A DNA stretch of 64,000 bases from Halococcus saccharolyticus DSM 5350 (GCF_000336915.1 NZ_AOMD01000005.1:1-64000); one strand, 5' to 3'; counted from the first letter of the stretch, positions 42,723 through 51,152 are shown. Translations and numbers: made by a program. The notes: generated by a model from the sequence alone, not told the origin.

Positions 42723-44062
42723 TCGCGTTCGAGTTCGTCGAGCACGGGCCGAAACTTCGGCCCGAGCTCCTCCCACTCCTCGTCGGGATCGGAGTCGGCG
42801 ACGATACCGTTGCCGGCGTAGAGCCTGGCGTGGCGACCGCCGGCGACCGCCGACCGAATCCCGACCGCGAACTCGCCGTCGCCCGCGGCGTCGAACCACC
42901 CCATCGGTGCGGCGTACCATCCCCGATCGAATGGCTCGGTCCCGTGAATGACCTCGCGCGCGCTCTCGGGCGGCAGCCCGCCGACCGCGGGCGTCGGATG
43001 AAGCGCCTCGACCACGTCAAGAACGTGTGTATCGTCGTCGAGAGTGGCGGAGATCGGCGTCCGGAGGTGCTGGATGTTCGCGAACTTCCGGACATCGCGC
43101 TCACCGACCTCGACCCGGCCGAGCGGCGCGAGGCGTTCGCGGATGGCGTCGACCACGAGCGCCTGCTCGTGACGGAGTTTCTCGCTGGTTCGGAGCGATC
43201 GTGCGAGGTCGGCGTCGGCCTCGGGCGTGTCGCCACGGGCGACCGATCCCGCGAGCGCCTCGGTTTCGACCGCCTGACCCGTGATCTTCACGAGCCGCTC
43301 GGGCGGCGGGCCGAAAAAGCCGGCGTCGGCCGTGGGCTGGACGAGAAATCGATAGCACTCCGGATAGGTCCGGCGGAGGCGTTCGAGGGTGCCCGGCACG
43401 TCGATCGGCGAGGCGAGATCGACGTCGAGTGCGGTTGCGAGCACGACCTTCTGGAGGTCGCCCGCCCGGATCCGTTCGACGACCGCCGCGACGCCGTCGG
43501 TCCATTCGTCCTTCGAGGCAGTCCGTCGAGTGGCGGTGACTCCCGGCCCGCCGCCGCTCGGGCGCATCATCGGCAGGTCGGTGATCGCGTCGTGTGCGGC
43601 GTCGAGATCGGCCGTGACCGTCGCTGGATCGACGTCCGGCCCGGCCGCCGTGACGGTCAGCCACGTCCGATCGTCGGCTCGGGTGAGCTGAATCCGAGGG
43701 ACGACGAACAAGGCCCCTGGGAATCCGGTCCACGGCGGAGCAGGTTCGTGCGACGGGTCGAACGCGAGCCCGCCGATGGCCCGCGGACGTGCGGCAGGTG
43801 GTCCGTCGGTGTCGCTGTCGGCGAACAGCGCCGCTGCGTCCTCACGGAGTATGTCGAATCGGTCTGGCCCGGTGGCCGTGAGCGTGGCCGCCGCGTCGCC
43901 GCCGACCAGTTCGAACCCGTCAGGTGTCGCCCACGACACGCGCGGAGCCGACTGGCTGGCGAGAAATGCTGAAAAGGACAGATCGGAAACCTCCCGCGTG
44001 CGGCTGACCAGCCGCCCGCCCGCAACGTTCGTCGGTCGGCTTTCGTTTCCTGCCTGTTCCAT
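42719..44062 (-). CDS. menF: Isochorismate synthase
   Basis: A 447-residue chorismate-utilising enzyme that supplies isochorismate to MenD. The C-terminal chorismate-binding domain shows LQKVVLATALDVDL, ETEALAGSVARGDTPEAD, GERDVRKFANIQHLRTPISATL, HPTPAVGGLPPESA and LYAGNGIVADSDPDEEWEELGPKF. The ATG at 44062 is chosen from family length; a GTG at 44167 would add 35 residues and cannot be excluded, because a TATA-like CAATTACATC lies about 25 bp before that codon. First gene of menF-menD. Confidence 0.93.
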   Translation of the reverse strand: MEQAGNESRPTNVAGGRLVSRTREVSDLSFSAFLASQSAPRVSWATPDGFELVGGDAAATLTATGPDRFDILREDAAALFADSDTDGPPAARPRAIGGLAFDPSHEPAPPWTGFPGALFVVPRIQLTRADDRTWLTVTAAGPDVDPATVTADLDAAHDAITDLPMMRPSGGGPGVTATRRTASKDEWTDGVAAVVERIRAGDLQKVVLATALDVDLASPIDVPGTLERLRRTYPECYRFLVQPTADAGFFGPPPERLVKITGQAVETEALAGSVARGDTPEADADLARSLRTSEKLRHEQALVVDAIRERLAPLGRVEVGERDVRKFANIQHLRTPISATLDDDTHVLDVVEALHPTPAVGGLPPESAREVIHGTEPFDRGWYAAPMGWFDAAGDGEFAVGIRSAVAGGRHARLYAGNGIVADSDPDEEWEELGPKFRPVLDELERE

Positions 44063-44422
44063 TACCGGACGTTCGGGTGGCAAGCCCTTGAGCGTGTCCT
44101 TCCACCGCTCTCGCCCGGTTTTCGTCACCTCGTCGCGTATCGATCGAACGGCCACGAAAGTCAGCACGACGTCAACCGACGAGTTGATGTAATTGGCGCG
44201 TCACCCTGTCAAAACCCGTCGTCTCGGTGCCGGCCAACGACCGTCGCGCAGTTCGATCCGCCGTCGCCGAATTTCTCACGGATCGTTCCGGCGGAAACGA
44301 ACCATCGATCGGTCTACGGAAACAGTAACGAATGTTTCCGCTCCGACCGATGTTTTTTCGTACAAGCGAACCGATGTTCCCGTCAGAGTTAAATACCCTT
44401 CTGTCGAAGCACGATTGCTCCG
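44063..44422. other. Divergent promoter region, menF and ribbon-helix-helix gene
   Basis: A 360-bp interval. On the minus strand CAATTACATC near 44190 is the best menF TATA candidate. On the plus strand AGTTAAATACCC (44387-44398) is a clear TATA region 25-30 bp before the RHH start. No additional gene is seen. Confidence 0.5.
44388..44396 (+). promoter_or_regulatory. TATA box of the ribbon-helix-helix gene
   Basis: GTTAAATAC about 27-35 bp before ATG 44423, implying a leaderless transcript. Confidence 0.55.
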
Positions 44423-44638
44423 ATGCCCAAGGTAGAGATCACGATCCCGGAACAGCTCGAAATGCGGATCGCTCGGATGGTCGAGGAGGGAGAGTTCCTC
44501 AACCGCGAAGAAGCCATCGAAGAACTGCTTTCGGCCGGCATGCGCGCGTATCAGGCGAGTGGGCCCACGGACGAGGACGAGGAACCGGGCCTCGAAGACG
44601 ACGGCATGATGGGTCACGAGGACGAGTACGTTTTCTGA
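44423..44638 (+). CDS. Ribbon-helix-helix (CopG-like) DNA-binding protein
   Basis: A 71-residue protein. Residues 1-45 have the RHH pattern: a beta strand (PKVEITIPEQLEMRI) followed by two helices (RMVEEGEFLNREEAIEELLSAGMRAY). The C-terminal 25 residues are strongly acidic and disordered (DEDEEPGLEDDGMMGHEDEYVF). Small RHH proteins of this type are widely conserved in haloarchaea as putative transcription factors; the regulon is unknown. It precedes a UPF0058 gene by 71 bp. Confidence 0.88.
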   Translation: MPKVEITIPEQLEMRIARMVEEGEFLNREEAIEELLSAGMRAYQASGPTDEDEEPGLEDDGMMGHEDEYVF

Positions 44639-44709
44639 ACTCCCGCGAGTGGGGTACGTGACCACGCTTGGGACAACGATTAAACCGAGCGCAGTCGTAC
44701 AGGAGGGTA

Positions 44710-44988
44710 ATGCACAAAGACGAATTGCTCGAACTCCACGAGCAGATGGTGCTGATCACCGAGTACGTTCAGGACCGCGAAGAGGTCGATCCCGGACTGT
44801 TCGACGAATACGCAGAGCTCGACATCAGTCCCGACGATGTCCACAAATCGAAGAGTGAACACAAACACGCCGTGTTCGTTCTCGGCAACGCGCTCGCCAA
44901 CGCAATGAGTGACGACGAGTTCTCCGACGCCGGCCGGATCGGCAAGCGCATGCGCGAGCTCGCCGACGACACGGAACAGAAGCTCTAG
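44710..44988 (+). CDS. UPF0058 family protein
   Basis: A 92-residue helical protein of the UPF0058 family, which is restricted to archaea (MHKDELLELHEQMVLITEYVQDREEVDPGLFDEYAELDISPDDVHKSKSEHKHAVFVLGNALANAMS). The function is unknown. The ATG at 44710 follows AGGAGGG by only two bases, too close for a normal Shine-Dalgarno, whereas a TATA-like GATTAAAC lies about 25 bp before it; a leaderless start is therefore likely. Followed by a T-run terminator and the dispersed repeat. Confidence 0.93.
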   Translation: MHKDELLELHEQMVLITEYVQDREEVDPGLFDEYAELDISPDDVHKSKSEHKHAVFVLGNALANAMSDDEFSDAGRIGKRMRELADDTEQKL

Positions 44989-44990
44989 CA

Positions 44991-45003
44991 CCCACTTTTT
45001 TAG
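44991..45003 (+). terminator. T-run terminator after the UPF0058 gene
   Basis: CCCACTTTTTTAG just after the UPF0058 stop, matching the T-rich termination signals of archaeal RNA polymerase. A GC-rich hairpin (GCGCGCCTCCGGCGCGC, about 45015-45031) follows. Confidence 0.5.
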
Positions 45004-45044
45004 ACGGGGGCATCGCGCGCCTCCGGCGCGCTCAACCCCCGACC

Positions 45045-45225
45045 AAAAACCTGGACTAAAAACACCCGCTCGCTCACTGCGTTCGCTCGCGGTAGAATTG
45101 CTGGCGCTCCCCGCAACCGCACAGCACCGCCGAAGCCCTCGCTCGTTTCACTCGCTCGCCCTTCATCCACCAGGCCCGCACCGCCACTGCCCTCCGCAAC
45201 CGCAGCCGCGTCCGCAACGCACCGC
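45045..45225 (-). repeat. Dispersed non-coding repeat, copy 2 (inverted)
   Basis: The reverse complement of this stretch repeats the block order of 12945-13182. AAAAACCTGGACTAAAAAC (45045-45063) is the exact complement of 13163-13181, and the adjoining GCGAGCGAACG-AGTGAGCGAGCGG segment differs at two positions. Further blocks are at 45117-45142 and 45155-45177. It lies between two convergent genes (UPF0058 and a flavin reductase-like gene), unlike copy 1, which lies between divergent genes. Confidence 0.8.
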
Positions 45226-45825
45226 CTACTCCGGTCGCTCCATCCGAAAGCGGCCGTCGGTCCGACAGTAGTAACTCCCCGAGAGCCGGCCGACCGCGTC
45301 GAGCTTTTCGACGTCGAGTTTGCCGTCGGTCGTCACGCCCTCGTCGAGATAGACCGAGACGACCTCACCGAGCACCATCGTGTTCGAGCCGATGTCGATC
45401 GACTCGTAGAGTTCGCACTCGAAGGCGACCTCGGCCGCGGCGACCCGTGGCGGCGCGACCGCTTCGGAGGCCGCGCGTTCGAGACCCGCGTGATCGAACT
45501 CGCTTTCCTCGGGCGGGAGCGTCGCGCTCGTGGCGTTCATCGCCTCGGCGAGCGGCTCGGTGACGACGTTGACGACGAACTCCTCGGTATCGAGCGCGTT
45601 GCGCGCCGAATCAGAGAGTCCCTCGGGTCGCTCAGAGCGATCGGTGGGCGCGAACATCACGACCGGCGGAGCGGTGCTCACGACGTTGAAAAACGAGTAC
45701 GGCGCGAGGTTTGCGACGCCCTCCGGTGAGAGCGAGCTCACCCACGCGATCGGCCGCGGAATCACCGCGCCTGCGAGCGTGCGGTACAGCGAGCCGTCGA
45801 GGTCGTCGGGATCGATGCGAGTCAC
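45226..45825 (-). CDS. Flavin reductase-like FMN-binding protein
   Basis: A 199-residue split-barrel flavoprotein of the flavin reductase/DIM6-NTAB group: VIPRPIAWVSSLSPEGVANLAPYSFFNVVSTAPPVVMFAP at the N-terminus (FMN site), KDxxxN-type FVVNVVTEPLAEAMNATS, and FECELYESIDIGSNTMVLGEVV. It probably reduces or binds FMN for a partner enzyme, or reduces quinones. Its ATG overlaps the stop of the upstream VOC gene (ATGA), in a doxX-VOC-flavoprotein operon controlled, I infer, by the divergent HxlR regulator. Confidence 0.92.
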   Translation of the reverse strand: MTRIDPDDLDGSLYRTLAGAVIPRPIAWVSSLSPEGVANLAPYSFFNVVSTAPPVVMFAPTDRSERPEGLSDSARNALDTEEFVVNVVTEPLAEAMNATSATLPPEESEFDHAGLERAASEAVAPPRVAAAEVAFECELYESIDIGSNTMVLGEVVSVYLDEGVTTDGKLDVEKLDAVGRLSGSYYCRTDGRFRMERPE

Positions 45826-46310
45826 GCGGTCGGACTACCCTGCCCCTCCGGCGGATCGATCTTCTCGCTGCCCGGTTCGGATTCGTCGACGGTGAACCCC
45901 GGACCGCTCGTAGCGATCTCGAACACCAAGCCGTCGGGGTCGTTGAAGTAGATGCTCTTGAAGTACGTGCGATCTCGGACCCGCGACACACGAACGTCGT
46001 GTTCCATCAGGTGTTCGCGCCACTCTCGGAGGGTGCCCTCGTCCTCGACGCCGATGGCGAAGTGGTGGGACGCCCCCGGGCCGGGCTGACCCTGCGAGTT
46101 CGGATACTCGAAGTACGTCACCGTCATCCCTGGCTCGCCCTCGGGGGTCGCCGAGAAGTAGTAGTGTGGCGTGCCGGGGTCGTCGTAGTTTTCGGTCATC
46201 TTGACGGTGTGGAACCCGAGCACCTTCTCGTAGAACTCCCGGGTTCGTTCCATGTCGGTACAGATGTTCGTCACGTGGTGCAGTCCGGTGGTGGGTGGTG
46301 TGTCTGGCAT
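45822..46310 (-). CDS. VOC-superfamily (glyoxalase/ring-cleavage dioxygenase-like) protein
   Basis: A 162-residue VOC-fold protein: GLHHVTNICTDMERTREFYEKVLGFHTVKMTENYDD (first beta-alpha-beta unit with metal His), SHHFAIGVEDEGTLREWREHL and FKSIYFNDPDGLVFEIATSGPGF (second unit with metal Glu). It resembles the N-terminal half of the larger ring-cleaving dioxygenases (MhqO type), which are typically induced by quinones. Coupled by ATGA to the flavin reductase gene and 29 bp after doxX. Confidence 0.92.
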   Translation of the reverse strand: MPDTPPTTGLHHVTNICTDMERTREFYEKVLGFHTVKMTENYDDPGTPHYYFSATPEGEPGMTVTYFEYPNSQGQPGPGASHHFAIGVEDEGTLREWREHLMEHDVRVSRVRDRTYFKSIYFNDPDGLVFEIATSGPGFTVDESEPGSEKIDPPEGQGSPTA

Positions 46311-46339
46311 TATCGGAAAATTCGGGGTGGCTTCGCGAG

Positions 46340-46711
46340 CTATTCGTCGGCGGGACCGCGCGAGAGGAAGAACAGCGCGCCGCCGAGGAGCGCGGTGTTC
46401 TTCAGGAAGTGGATCACCTGCTGTTCGCGCTCGGCCTCCTCGCGGTTCCAGAAGTCGTGCATCGTGGGCGTCACGCCGACGAGAAAGGCCGCAATCGCAC
46501 CGGCGGACAGCCGCGGAGCACGACCGAGAACGACCCCGAGGCTCCCGGCGAGGAGCATGCCGCTCGAAAGCGGCACGAGTCGGTCGGCGGCGGGCACGCC
46601 GTTCGACTCGGCGTACGCGGCCATCCCGTCGATGTCACGGAGGTTGTCGATCGCGGTGAACGCGAGTACGCCGCCGAACAGCGCGCGCCCGAGCGTCGAG
46701 AGTCGACCCAT
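46340..46711 (-). CDS. DoxX-family membrane protein
   Basis: A 123-residue four-helix membrane protein of the DoxX group (GRALFGGVLAFTAIDNLRDIDGMAAYAESNGVP...LVPLSSGMLLAGSLGVVLGRAPRLSAGAIAAFLVGVTPTMHDFWNRE). Related proteins are quinone-linked oxidoreductase subunits; MhqP of Bacillus belongs here and is co-expressed with an MhqO dioxygenase. The ATG at 46711 directly precedes the first helix. First gene of the operon facing the HxlR-type regulator. Confidence 0.9.
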   Translation of the reverse strand: MGRLSTLGRALFGGVLAFTAIDNLRDIDGMAAYAESNGVPAADRLVPLSSGMLLAGSLGVVLGRAPRLSAGAIAAFLVGVTPTMHDFWNREEAEREQQVIHFLKNTALLGGALFFLSRGPADE

Positions 46712-46774
46712 CAGGCGCTCACCGCCCCGTGAGCCGGCGATCGATTCGCGATACGTCGTCGGAGAGTAGTAGTC

Positions 46775-46791
46775 GGTATCACTTCGATACC
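46775..46791. promoter_or_regulatory. Candidate HxlR operator, site 1
   Basis: Perfect inverted repeat GGTATC-ACTTC-GATACC, 64 bp before the doxX start. One of three GGTATCAC-containing sites in the doxX/hxlR interval. Confidence 0.6.
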
Positions 46792-46924
46792 GGGTTGGTG
46801 ACGGGCACGTATATCCCTTCCCGGTCACGGGTGTAACGGGGTGACATCGATGCTATCGGCGAACCGAAGGACGGAGCAACACGACACGCTCGGCGGATTT
46901 CGACCGTGGACCGATCGACAAGCC

Positions 46925-46941
46925 GGTATCACGACGTTACC
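46925..46941. promoter_or_regulatory. Candidate HxlR operator, site 2
   Basis: GGTATC-ACGAC-GTTACC, the same inverted repeat with one mismatch, 60 bp before the hxlR start. Confidence 0.5.
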
Positions 46942-46983
46942 TAGTTGGAACCCGAACTCATATATCCTCTCGCGGACACGTAT

Positions 46984-46998
46984 GTGATCAGGTATCAC
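46984..46998. promoter_or_regulatory. Candidate HxlR operator, site 3, touching the hxlR start
   Basis: GTGAT-CAGGT-ATCAC, an inverted repeat containing the GGTATCAC half-site, ending two bases before the hxlR ATG at 47001. Suggests autoregulation. Confidence 0.5.
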
Positions 46999-47000
46999 CA

Positions 47001-47339
47001 ATGTCATCCCAGCAACCACGCCACGGCGAGGAGGCTTGCGCCGTCGTGGACTCGCTCGACCAGATCGGCTCCCAGTGGCGGCTGGTGGTGCTCCACGACC
47101 TCCAGGACGGCGAGAAACGGTTCAATGAGCTCAAGCGTTCGACCGACGCGAGCTCGCGCACCCTCTCGCGGGTGCTCGACGATCTTCAGAACGTGGACCT
47201 CGTGAGTCGTCGGATCGAGGAGGACGCCCCGATCGCCACGTACTACCGACTCACAGGCAAGGGCGAGGCACTGTGTCCCGTCTTCGATGAGATCGAGGCG
47301 TGGGCCGACGAGTGGCTCGATGGCGATCCTCGTCCGTAG
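47001..47339 (+). CDS. HxlR-family transcriptional regulator
   Basis: A 112-residue winged-helix regulator of the HxlR/MarR group. The N-terminal Cys (EEACAVVDSLDQIGSQWRLVVLHDL, Cys13) is placed as in the redox/quinone-sensing YodB/HypR members, and the HTH is RFNELKRSTDASSRTLSRVLDDLQNVDLVSRRI. It probably senses electrophiles or quinones and controls the divergent doxX-VOC-flavin reductase operon and itself via the GGTATC repeats (inference). It is convergent with tyrS after 11 bp. Confidence 0.93.
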   Translation: MSSQQPRHGEEACAVVDSLDQIGSQWRLVVLHDLQDGEKRFNELKRSTDASSRTLSRVLDDLQNVDLVSRRIEEDAPIATYYRLTGKGEALCPVFDEIEAWADEWLDGDPRP

Positions 47340-47350
47340 TTCGCCATCGG

Positions 47351-48385
47351 TCAGTCGTACGTTTCGGGGTACGCCTCGGCCAGCAGGTCGGGCCGCTCCT
47401 CGAAACGCTCCCGGATCGGATCGATAGCCAACGAGATGTGCTCGGCGGCGGCGTTTTTGAGGTCCTGGGGGTGGAGCTCCTCGCTCACGAAGTCGGCCTC
47501 CAGGTCGTCGTAGCTCTCGTAGACGAGATCACCGCCGTACTCCTCGGGGCGTTCGATTTCGAAGGCCTCGCCGCGCTGATCGAGGATCGGGAAGACGAGG
47601 TATTCGAGGTATTCGAGCACGCCGTTGTCCTCGGTCTCGCCCTGCGGGCAGTACGCACCCTGGAGTTTCTCGGCCACGGTGTCGGAATCGTCGGTGAGGT
47701 TGACCTTCGAGGATGCGTCCGAGGCGCTCATTTTCCCACCGGTGAGGCCCGAAAGCAGCGGGGCGAACACACAGACAGGTGGCTCCTCGTCGCGATCGTC
47801 GAACAGTTCGCGGCTGAGCATGTAGATGCCGCGCTGGTCGATCCCGCCGTACGCGATGTCGGCGTCGAGCGCGTCGACGTCGAGGGTCTGCATCAGCGGG
47901 TAGAGCAGCCCGCCGAGGTTGGGGTTCTCCGCCTGGCGAACGACTTCGCTGCCGGCGCGCTGGACCCGCGAGATCGTGGTGTCGGCCGCCATCCGAAGGA
48001 GTTCGAGCGAGTAGTCGGCATCGAGTTCGAACTCGCGCCCACGCACAAACTCGATGTCGTCGGGGTCGGCTCCGGCCGCCTCGACCATCCCCTCGATCGC
48101 CTCGCGGTAGTACGCGGAGCGGGCGTCGAGCAGGTCGAACGGGCTCTTCTCGTCATCGAGGTGGGCGTGGAGATCCGCGATCAGCACCGTGACGTCGAGG
48201 TCGGCGCGGAGGAAATCGGCGAGTTTGCGGATCGTGGTGAAGTGACCGATGTGCATCTCGCCGGTCGGCGCGTAGCCGATGTACACAGTTGGATCGTCGT
48301 CGGCCAGCAGTCCGTCGAGCTCCTCGTCGGTGACGACCTCGGCCGTGTTCCGCGCCACGAGCCGCTTTCGCTCCGCGTGGTCCAT
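47351..48385 (-). CDS. tyrS: Tyrosyl-tRNA synthetase
   Basis: A 344-residue class I aminoacyl-tRNA synthetase of the archaeal TyrRS type. It shows GYAPTGEMHIGHF (HIGH motif), LIADLHAHLDDE, MYPLMQ-like LLYPLMQTLDVDALDADIAYGGIDQRGIYMLSREL (tyrosine and tRNA contacts), and LTGGKMSASDASSKVNL (KMSKS). The small C-terminal part (AAAEHISLAIDPIRERFEE) is the short archaeal anticodon domain. The gene has an AT-rich region upstream. Confidence 0.95.
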   Translation of the reverse strand: MDHAERKRLVARNTAEVVTDEELDGLLADDDPTVYIGYAPTGEMHIGHFTTIRKLADFLRADLDVTVLIADLHAHLDDEKSPFDLLDARSAYYREAIEGMVEAAGADPDDIEFVRGREFELDADYSLELLRMAADTTISRVQRAGSEVVRQAENPNLGGLLYPLMQTLDVDALDADIAYGGIDQRGIYMLSRELFDDRDEEPPVCVFAPLLSGLTGGKMSASDASSKVNLTDDSDTVAEKLQGAYCPQGETEDNGVLEYLEYLVFPILDQRGEAFEIERPEEYGGDLVYESYDDLEADFVSEELHPQDLKNAAAEHISLAIDPIRERFEERPDLLAEAYPETYD

Positions 48386-48911
48386 ACGCTCCCTGTCCCG
48401 TGCGCGCGGTTAAGCGATTCCCTTCGTGGCCTGGTGCGGTGGCCGGGAGGAAAGCGCCCGCCGACAGTTCGACGATCGCGGCTCGTTCACTCCCGGTAAT
48501 TGGAAGTCAACCATGCAAAGATTAGAAGTAAAAACTCATCTTCTACCCCAAAACCCATTCACGTCGAAGAACGTCAAATACTTGTTTTCAAACCATCAGT
48601 CAGCGACTCTGGTCACGATAGAGGACAGTCGGCAACTATCCTCGTCGAAGCGCTTCGTCAAAATTAACTGGATGATTACTGCTCGACGACGTAACTTCAA
48701 TTGTATCACGACTCAGATTCAAATACAGAGCTTGGGGATCGAATCGTACTTCTCCAGTCCAACTACCACCATCGACCTCGTGGAACGAGAGTACAATTGT
48801 CTTTGTCCAGATGGTTCGCAATACGTTCCCGACCAGGAACATAGAGCCAGGTACCGAGTGTTTAATTATGGCGTCACTCTAGATCATACGTTGTTGATAC
48901 TGGACTCAACG
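48386..48911. other. Low-GC intergenic region between tyrS and the GH3 gene
   Basis: About 525 bp. From about 48500 to 48900 the base composition drops clearly below the surroundings (runs such as TCAAATACTTGTTTTCAAACC and TTTAATTATG). Only one small open frame (48636-48842, minus strand) has a plausible promoter. It may be the scar of an acquired segment; no transposase or terminal repeats are visible. Confidence 0.5.
48636..48842 (-). CDS. Possible small protein in the low-GC region (68 aa)
   Basis: An open frame for 68 residues (MFLVGNVLRTIWTKTIVLSF...NHPVNFDEALRRG) with no recognised family. Support is limited to the TATA-like CATAATTAAA at 48870-48861, about 20 bp before the ATG, and to the absence of any better reading. 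Low GC prevents a codon-bias test. It could also be non-coding. Confidence 0.3.
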   Translation of the reverse strand: MFLVGNVLRTIWTKTIVLSFHEVDGGSWTGEVRFDPQALYLNLSRDTIEVTSSSSNHPVNFDEALRRG

Positions 48912-51143
48912 TCACGCTCCGTCCGAAGCGACCTCGAACGACGACACGAGATCGTCCACCGTGACGTGGTACGTGCCGGTTTCGAGGACGTGGCCCTCGC
49001 CTGGTTCGTAGTACCCGAAGTTCGCCGCGGGAATCGACAGATCGACGTTTGCCGATTCGCCGGCATTGAGACCGACGCGATCGAACCCTACCAGGAAGCG
49101 TCGCGGACGAACGCGCGAACTCGTTTCCTGTGTGGCGAAGACCTGGACCGTCTCGGTGCCGTGTCGGTTGCCGGTGTTCGAGACCGTGACTGTCACGTCC
49201 ACGTCCTTCGCCGGATCGACGTCGTCCGATCGAATCCGAAGATCGTCGAACGCGAACTCGGTGTAGCTCAGCCCGTGGCCGAACGGGTAGAGCGGATCGT
49301 AGGAGTTTGGATGCTCGTCGTCGCCGATGGGGGTGGGGTGAGCGAGGCAGTCGTGATACTGGGGGAGGTCGCCCATCGAGCGCGGGATCGAGATCGGGAG
49401 CCGCCCGCTGGGATCGTTGTCGCCGAACAGCGTCTCGGCGATCGCGGTCCCGCCCTCGGTTCCGGGGTAGTACGCCATGAGGATCGACGAGACGTTCTGT
49501 GCCATCCAGTCGACGATCAGCGGCCGGCCAGTGACGAGAACGCCCACGACCGGCGTACCGGTGTCGTGGACCCGGCGCACCAGCTCGCGCTGGGCGTCCG
49601 AAAGATGAAGATCCGAGCGCGTCGGCCACGCGCCGGTCTCGACACCCGCCTGTACGGAGGGCCCGAACTCGTGGAGATACCATCCCTCGCCGAGTGCGAT
49701 CACCGCCACGTCGGCCGCCGTTGCCTTTTCCACTGCGGCATCGATATCGCGTTCCTCGTTCAGCGTCGTCCCCTGCTCGTAGGTCACGCTCCCTTTGCTC
49801 CGAGCATCGATGGCGTCGAGTACCGTGTCGCCAGGCACGCCCGCGGACTGGGGGACGCTCCAGCCGCCGAGCTGGTGAACGATGTCGTCGGCGTTCGGCC
49901 CGCCGACAAACACGTCCTCGTCCCCGTCGAGCGGGAGGAGGCCGTCGTTTTTCAAGAGCGTCATGCTGTCGCGGGCAGTCTCGCGGGCGATCTGTCGGTG
50001 GTCGGAGTTACCGAGGGTTTCGTGGGCCGCGTCCGCGTCGACGAACGGGTCCTCGAACAGCCCCATCTCGAACTTCACTCGAAGGACGCGGCGAACGCTC
50101 TCGTCGAGTCGACCTTCGTCGATCTCACCGGATTCGACGAGGTCGACGAGGTGTTCGGCGTGTTCGACGTGCCCGACGGAGGCGACGTCGAGTCCGGCGG
50201 TGTGGGCGTGGCGTACACCGTCGCGCTGGTCGCTCGCCGTCCGGTGGTCGTCGGAGAGGTGGCGGACGCCGTTCCAGTCCGAGACGACGTGGCCCTCGAA
50301 CCCGAGGTCGTCGTGGAGGAGATCGGTGAGATACGTCTCGGAACCGTGGACCGGCTCGCCGTTGATCGAGTTGTAGGATGGCATCACCGATGCGACGCCC
50401 GCATCGAGTGCCGCCTCGAAGCTCGGGAGGAAGGTGTTCCGGAGCTTGTACTCGGAGATATCGACCGGTGAGGCGTCCTCGCCACGCTCTGGCTCGCTGT
50501 ACGCCGGGAAGTGCTTGGCAGTGGCGACGACCGAATCCTCGTGATCGATCCCGTCGCCCTGGTAGCCACGCACCTTCGCCGCGACCAACTCGGCACACAG
50601 TCGGGGACTCTCGCCGAACGTCTCGAAGATACGCCCCCACCGGGGGTCACGGCCCACGTCACAGGTCGGCGAGTAGTTCTGGTGAGCACCCATCCGGCGC
50701 ACTTCGGTGGCTGTGACGCTCGCAACGGTTTCGGTGGCTGTGGTGTCCCACGTCGCCGCCGTTCCGAGCGCGTTTGGAAACACCGTCGCACCGGCGACGT
50801 ACGCGTTTCCGTGGACTGCATCGACGTTCAGCAGGAGCGGAATCCCCAAGGCGGTCTCCTCCAGTGCGAACCGTTGGAGGTCGTTGACTGTCTCGACCGT
50901 CTCCTCGATCCCTGCGCACAGCGCGCCAGCCCAGCCGAACGGCGCGGCGACGCCGATGTGGTGATCGCGGATCGCGGCCTTCGCGTCCTCAATGTCGTTC
51001 TCGTGGCGGAGCTGTCCACACCACGTTCCGACGAGCTGGCCCGCCTTTTCCGCCGTGCTCATTCGATCGAGGAGATCGTCGACACGTACCGACGTGGGTC
51101 GATCCGACTGACGGTACGGAACTCTCGTATCGTGCGAACCCAT
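48912..51143 (-). CDS. Glycoside hydrolase family 3 beta-glucosidase/xylosidase
   Basis: A 743-residue three-domain GH3 enzyme. The TIM-barrel domain has LLLNVDAVHGNAYVAGATVFPN, DPRWGRIFETFGE, AKHFPAY (substrate-binding Lys-His) and the nucleophile Asp289 in HVVSDWNGV. The second alpha/beta sandwich domain begins at RDSMTLLKNDGLLPL, and the fibronectin-like C-terminal domain ends the chain (TVSNTGNRHGTETVQVF). No signal peptide is visible, so it probably cleaves imported oligosaccharides in the cytoplasm. The ATG at 51143 is used: the earlier in-frame ATG (51161) lies inside a perfect palindrome that looks like an operator. The adjacent Opp-type transporter may supply its substrate. Confidence 0.94.
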   Translation of the reverse strand: MGSHDTRVPYRQSDRPTSVRVDDLLDRMSTAEKAGQLVGTWCGQLRHENDIEDAKAAIRDHHIGVAAPFGWAGALCAGIEETVETVNDLQRFALEETALGIPLLLNVDAVHGNAYVAGATVFPNALGTAATWDTTATETVASVTATEVRRMGAHQNYSPTCDVGRDPRWGRIFETFGESPRLCAELVAAKVRGYQGDGIDHEDSVVATAKHFPAYSEPERGEDASPVDISEYKLRNTFLPSFEAALDAGVASVMPSYNSINGEPVHGSETYLTDLLHDDLGFEGHVVSDWNGVRHLSDDHRTASDQRDGVRHAHTAGLDVASVGHVEHAEHLVDLVESGEIDEGRLDESVRRVLRVKFEMGLFEDPFVDADAAHETLGNSDHRQIARETARDSMTLLKNDGLLPLDGDEDVFVGGPNADDIVHQLGGWSVPQSAGVPGDTVLDAIDARSKGSVTYEQGTTLNEERDIDAAVEKATAADVAVIALGEGWYLHEFGPSVQAGVETGAWPTRSDLHLSDAQRELVRRVHDTGTPVVGVLVTGRPLIVDWMAQNVSSILMAYYPGTEGGTAIAETLFGDNDPSGRLPISIPRSMGDLPQYHDCLAHPTPIGDDEHPNSYDPLYPFGHGLSYTEFAFDDLRIRSDDVDPAKDVDVTVTVSNTGNRHGTETVQVFATQETSSRVRPRRFLVGFDRVGLNAGESANVDLSIPAANFGYYEPGEGHVLETGTYHVTVDDLVSSFEVASDGA

Positions 51144-51152
51144 GGTCCGAAA

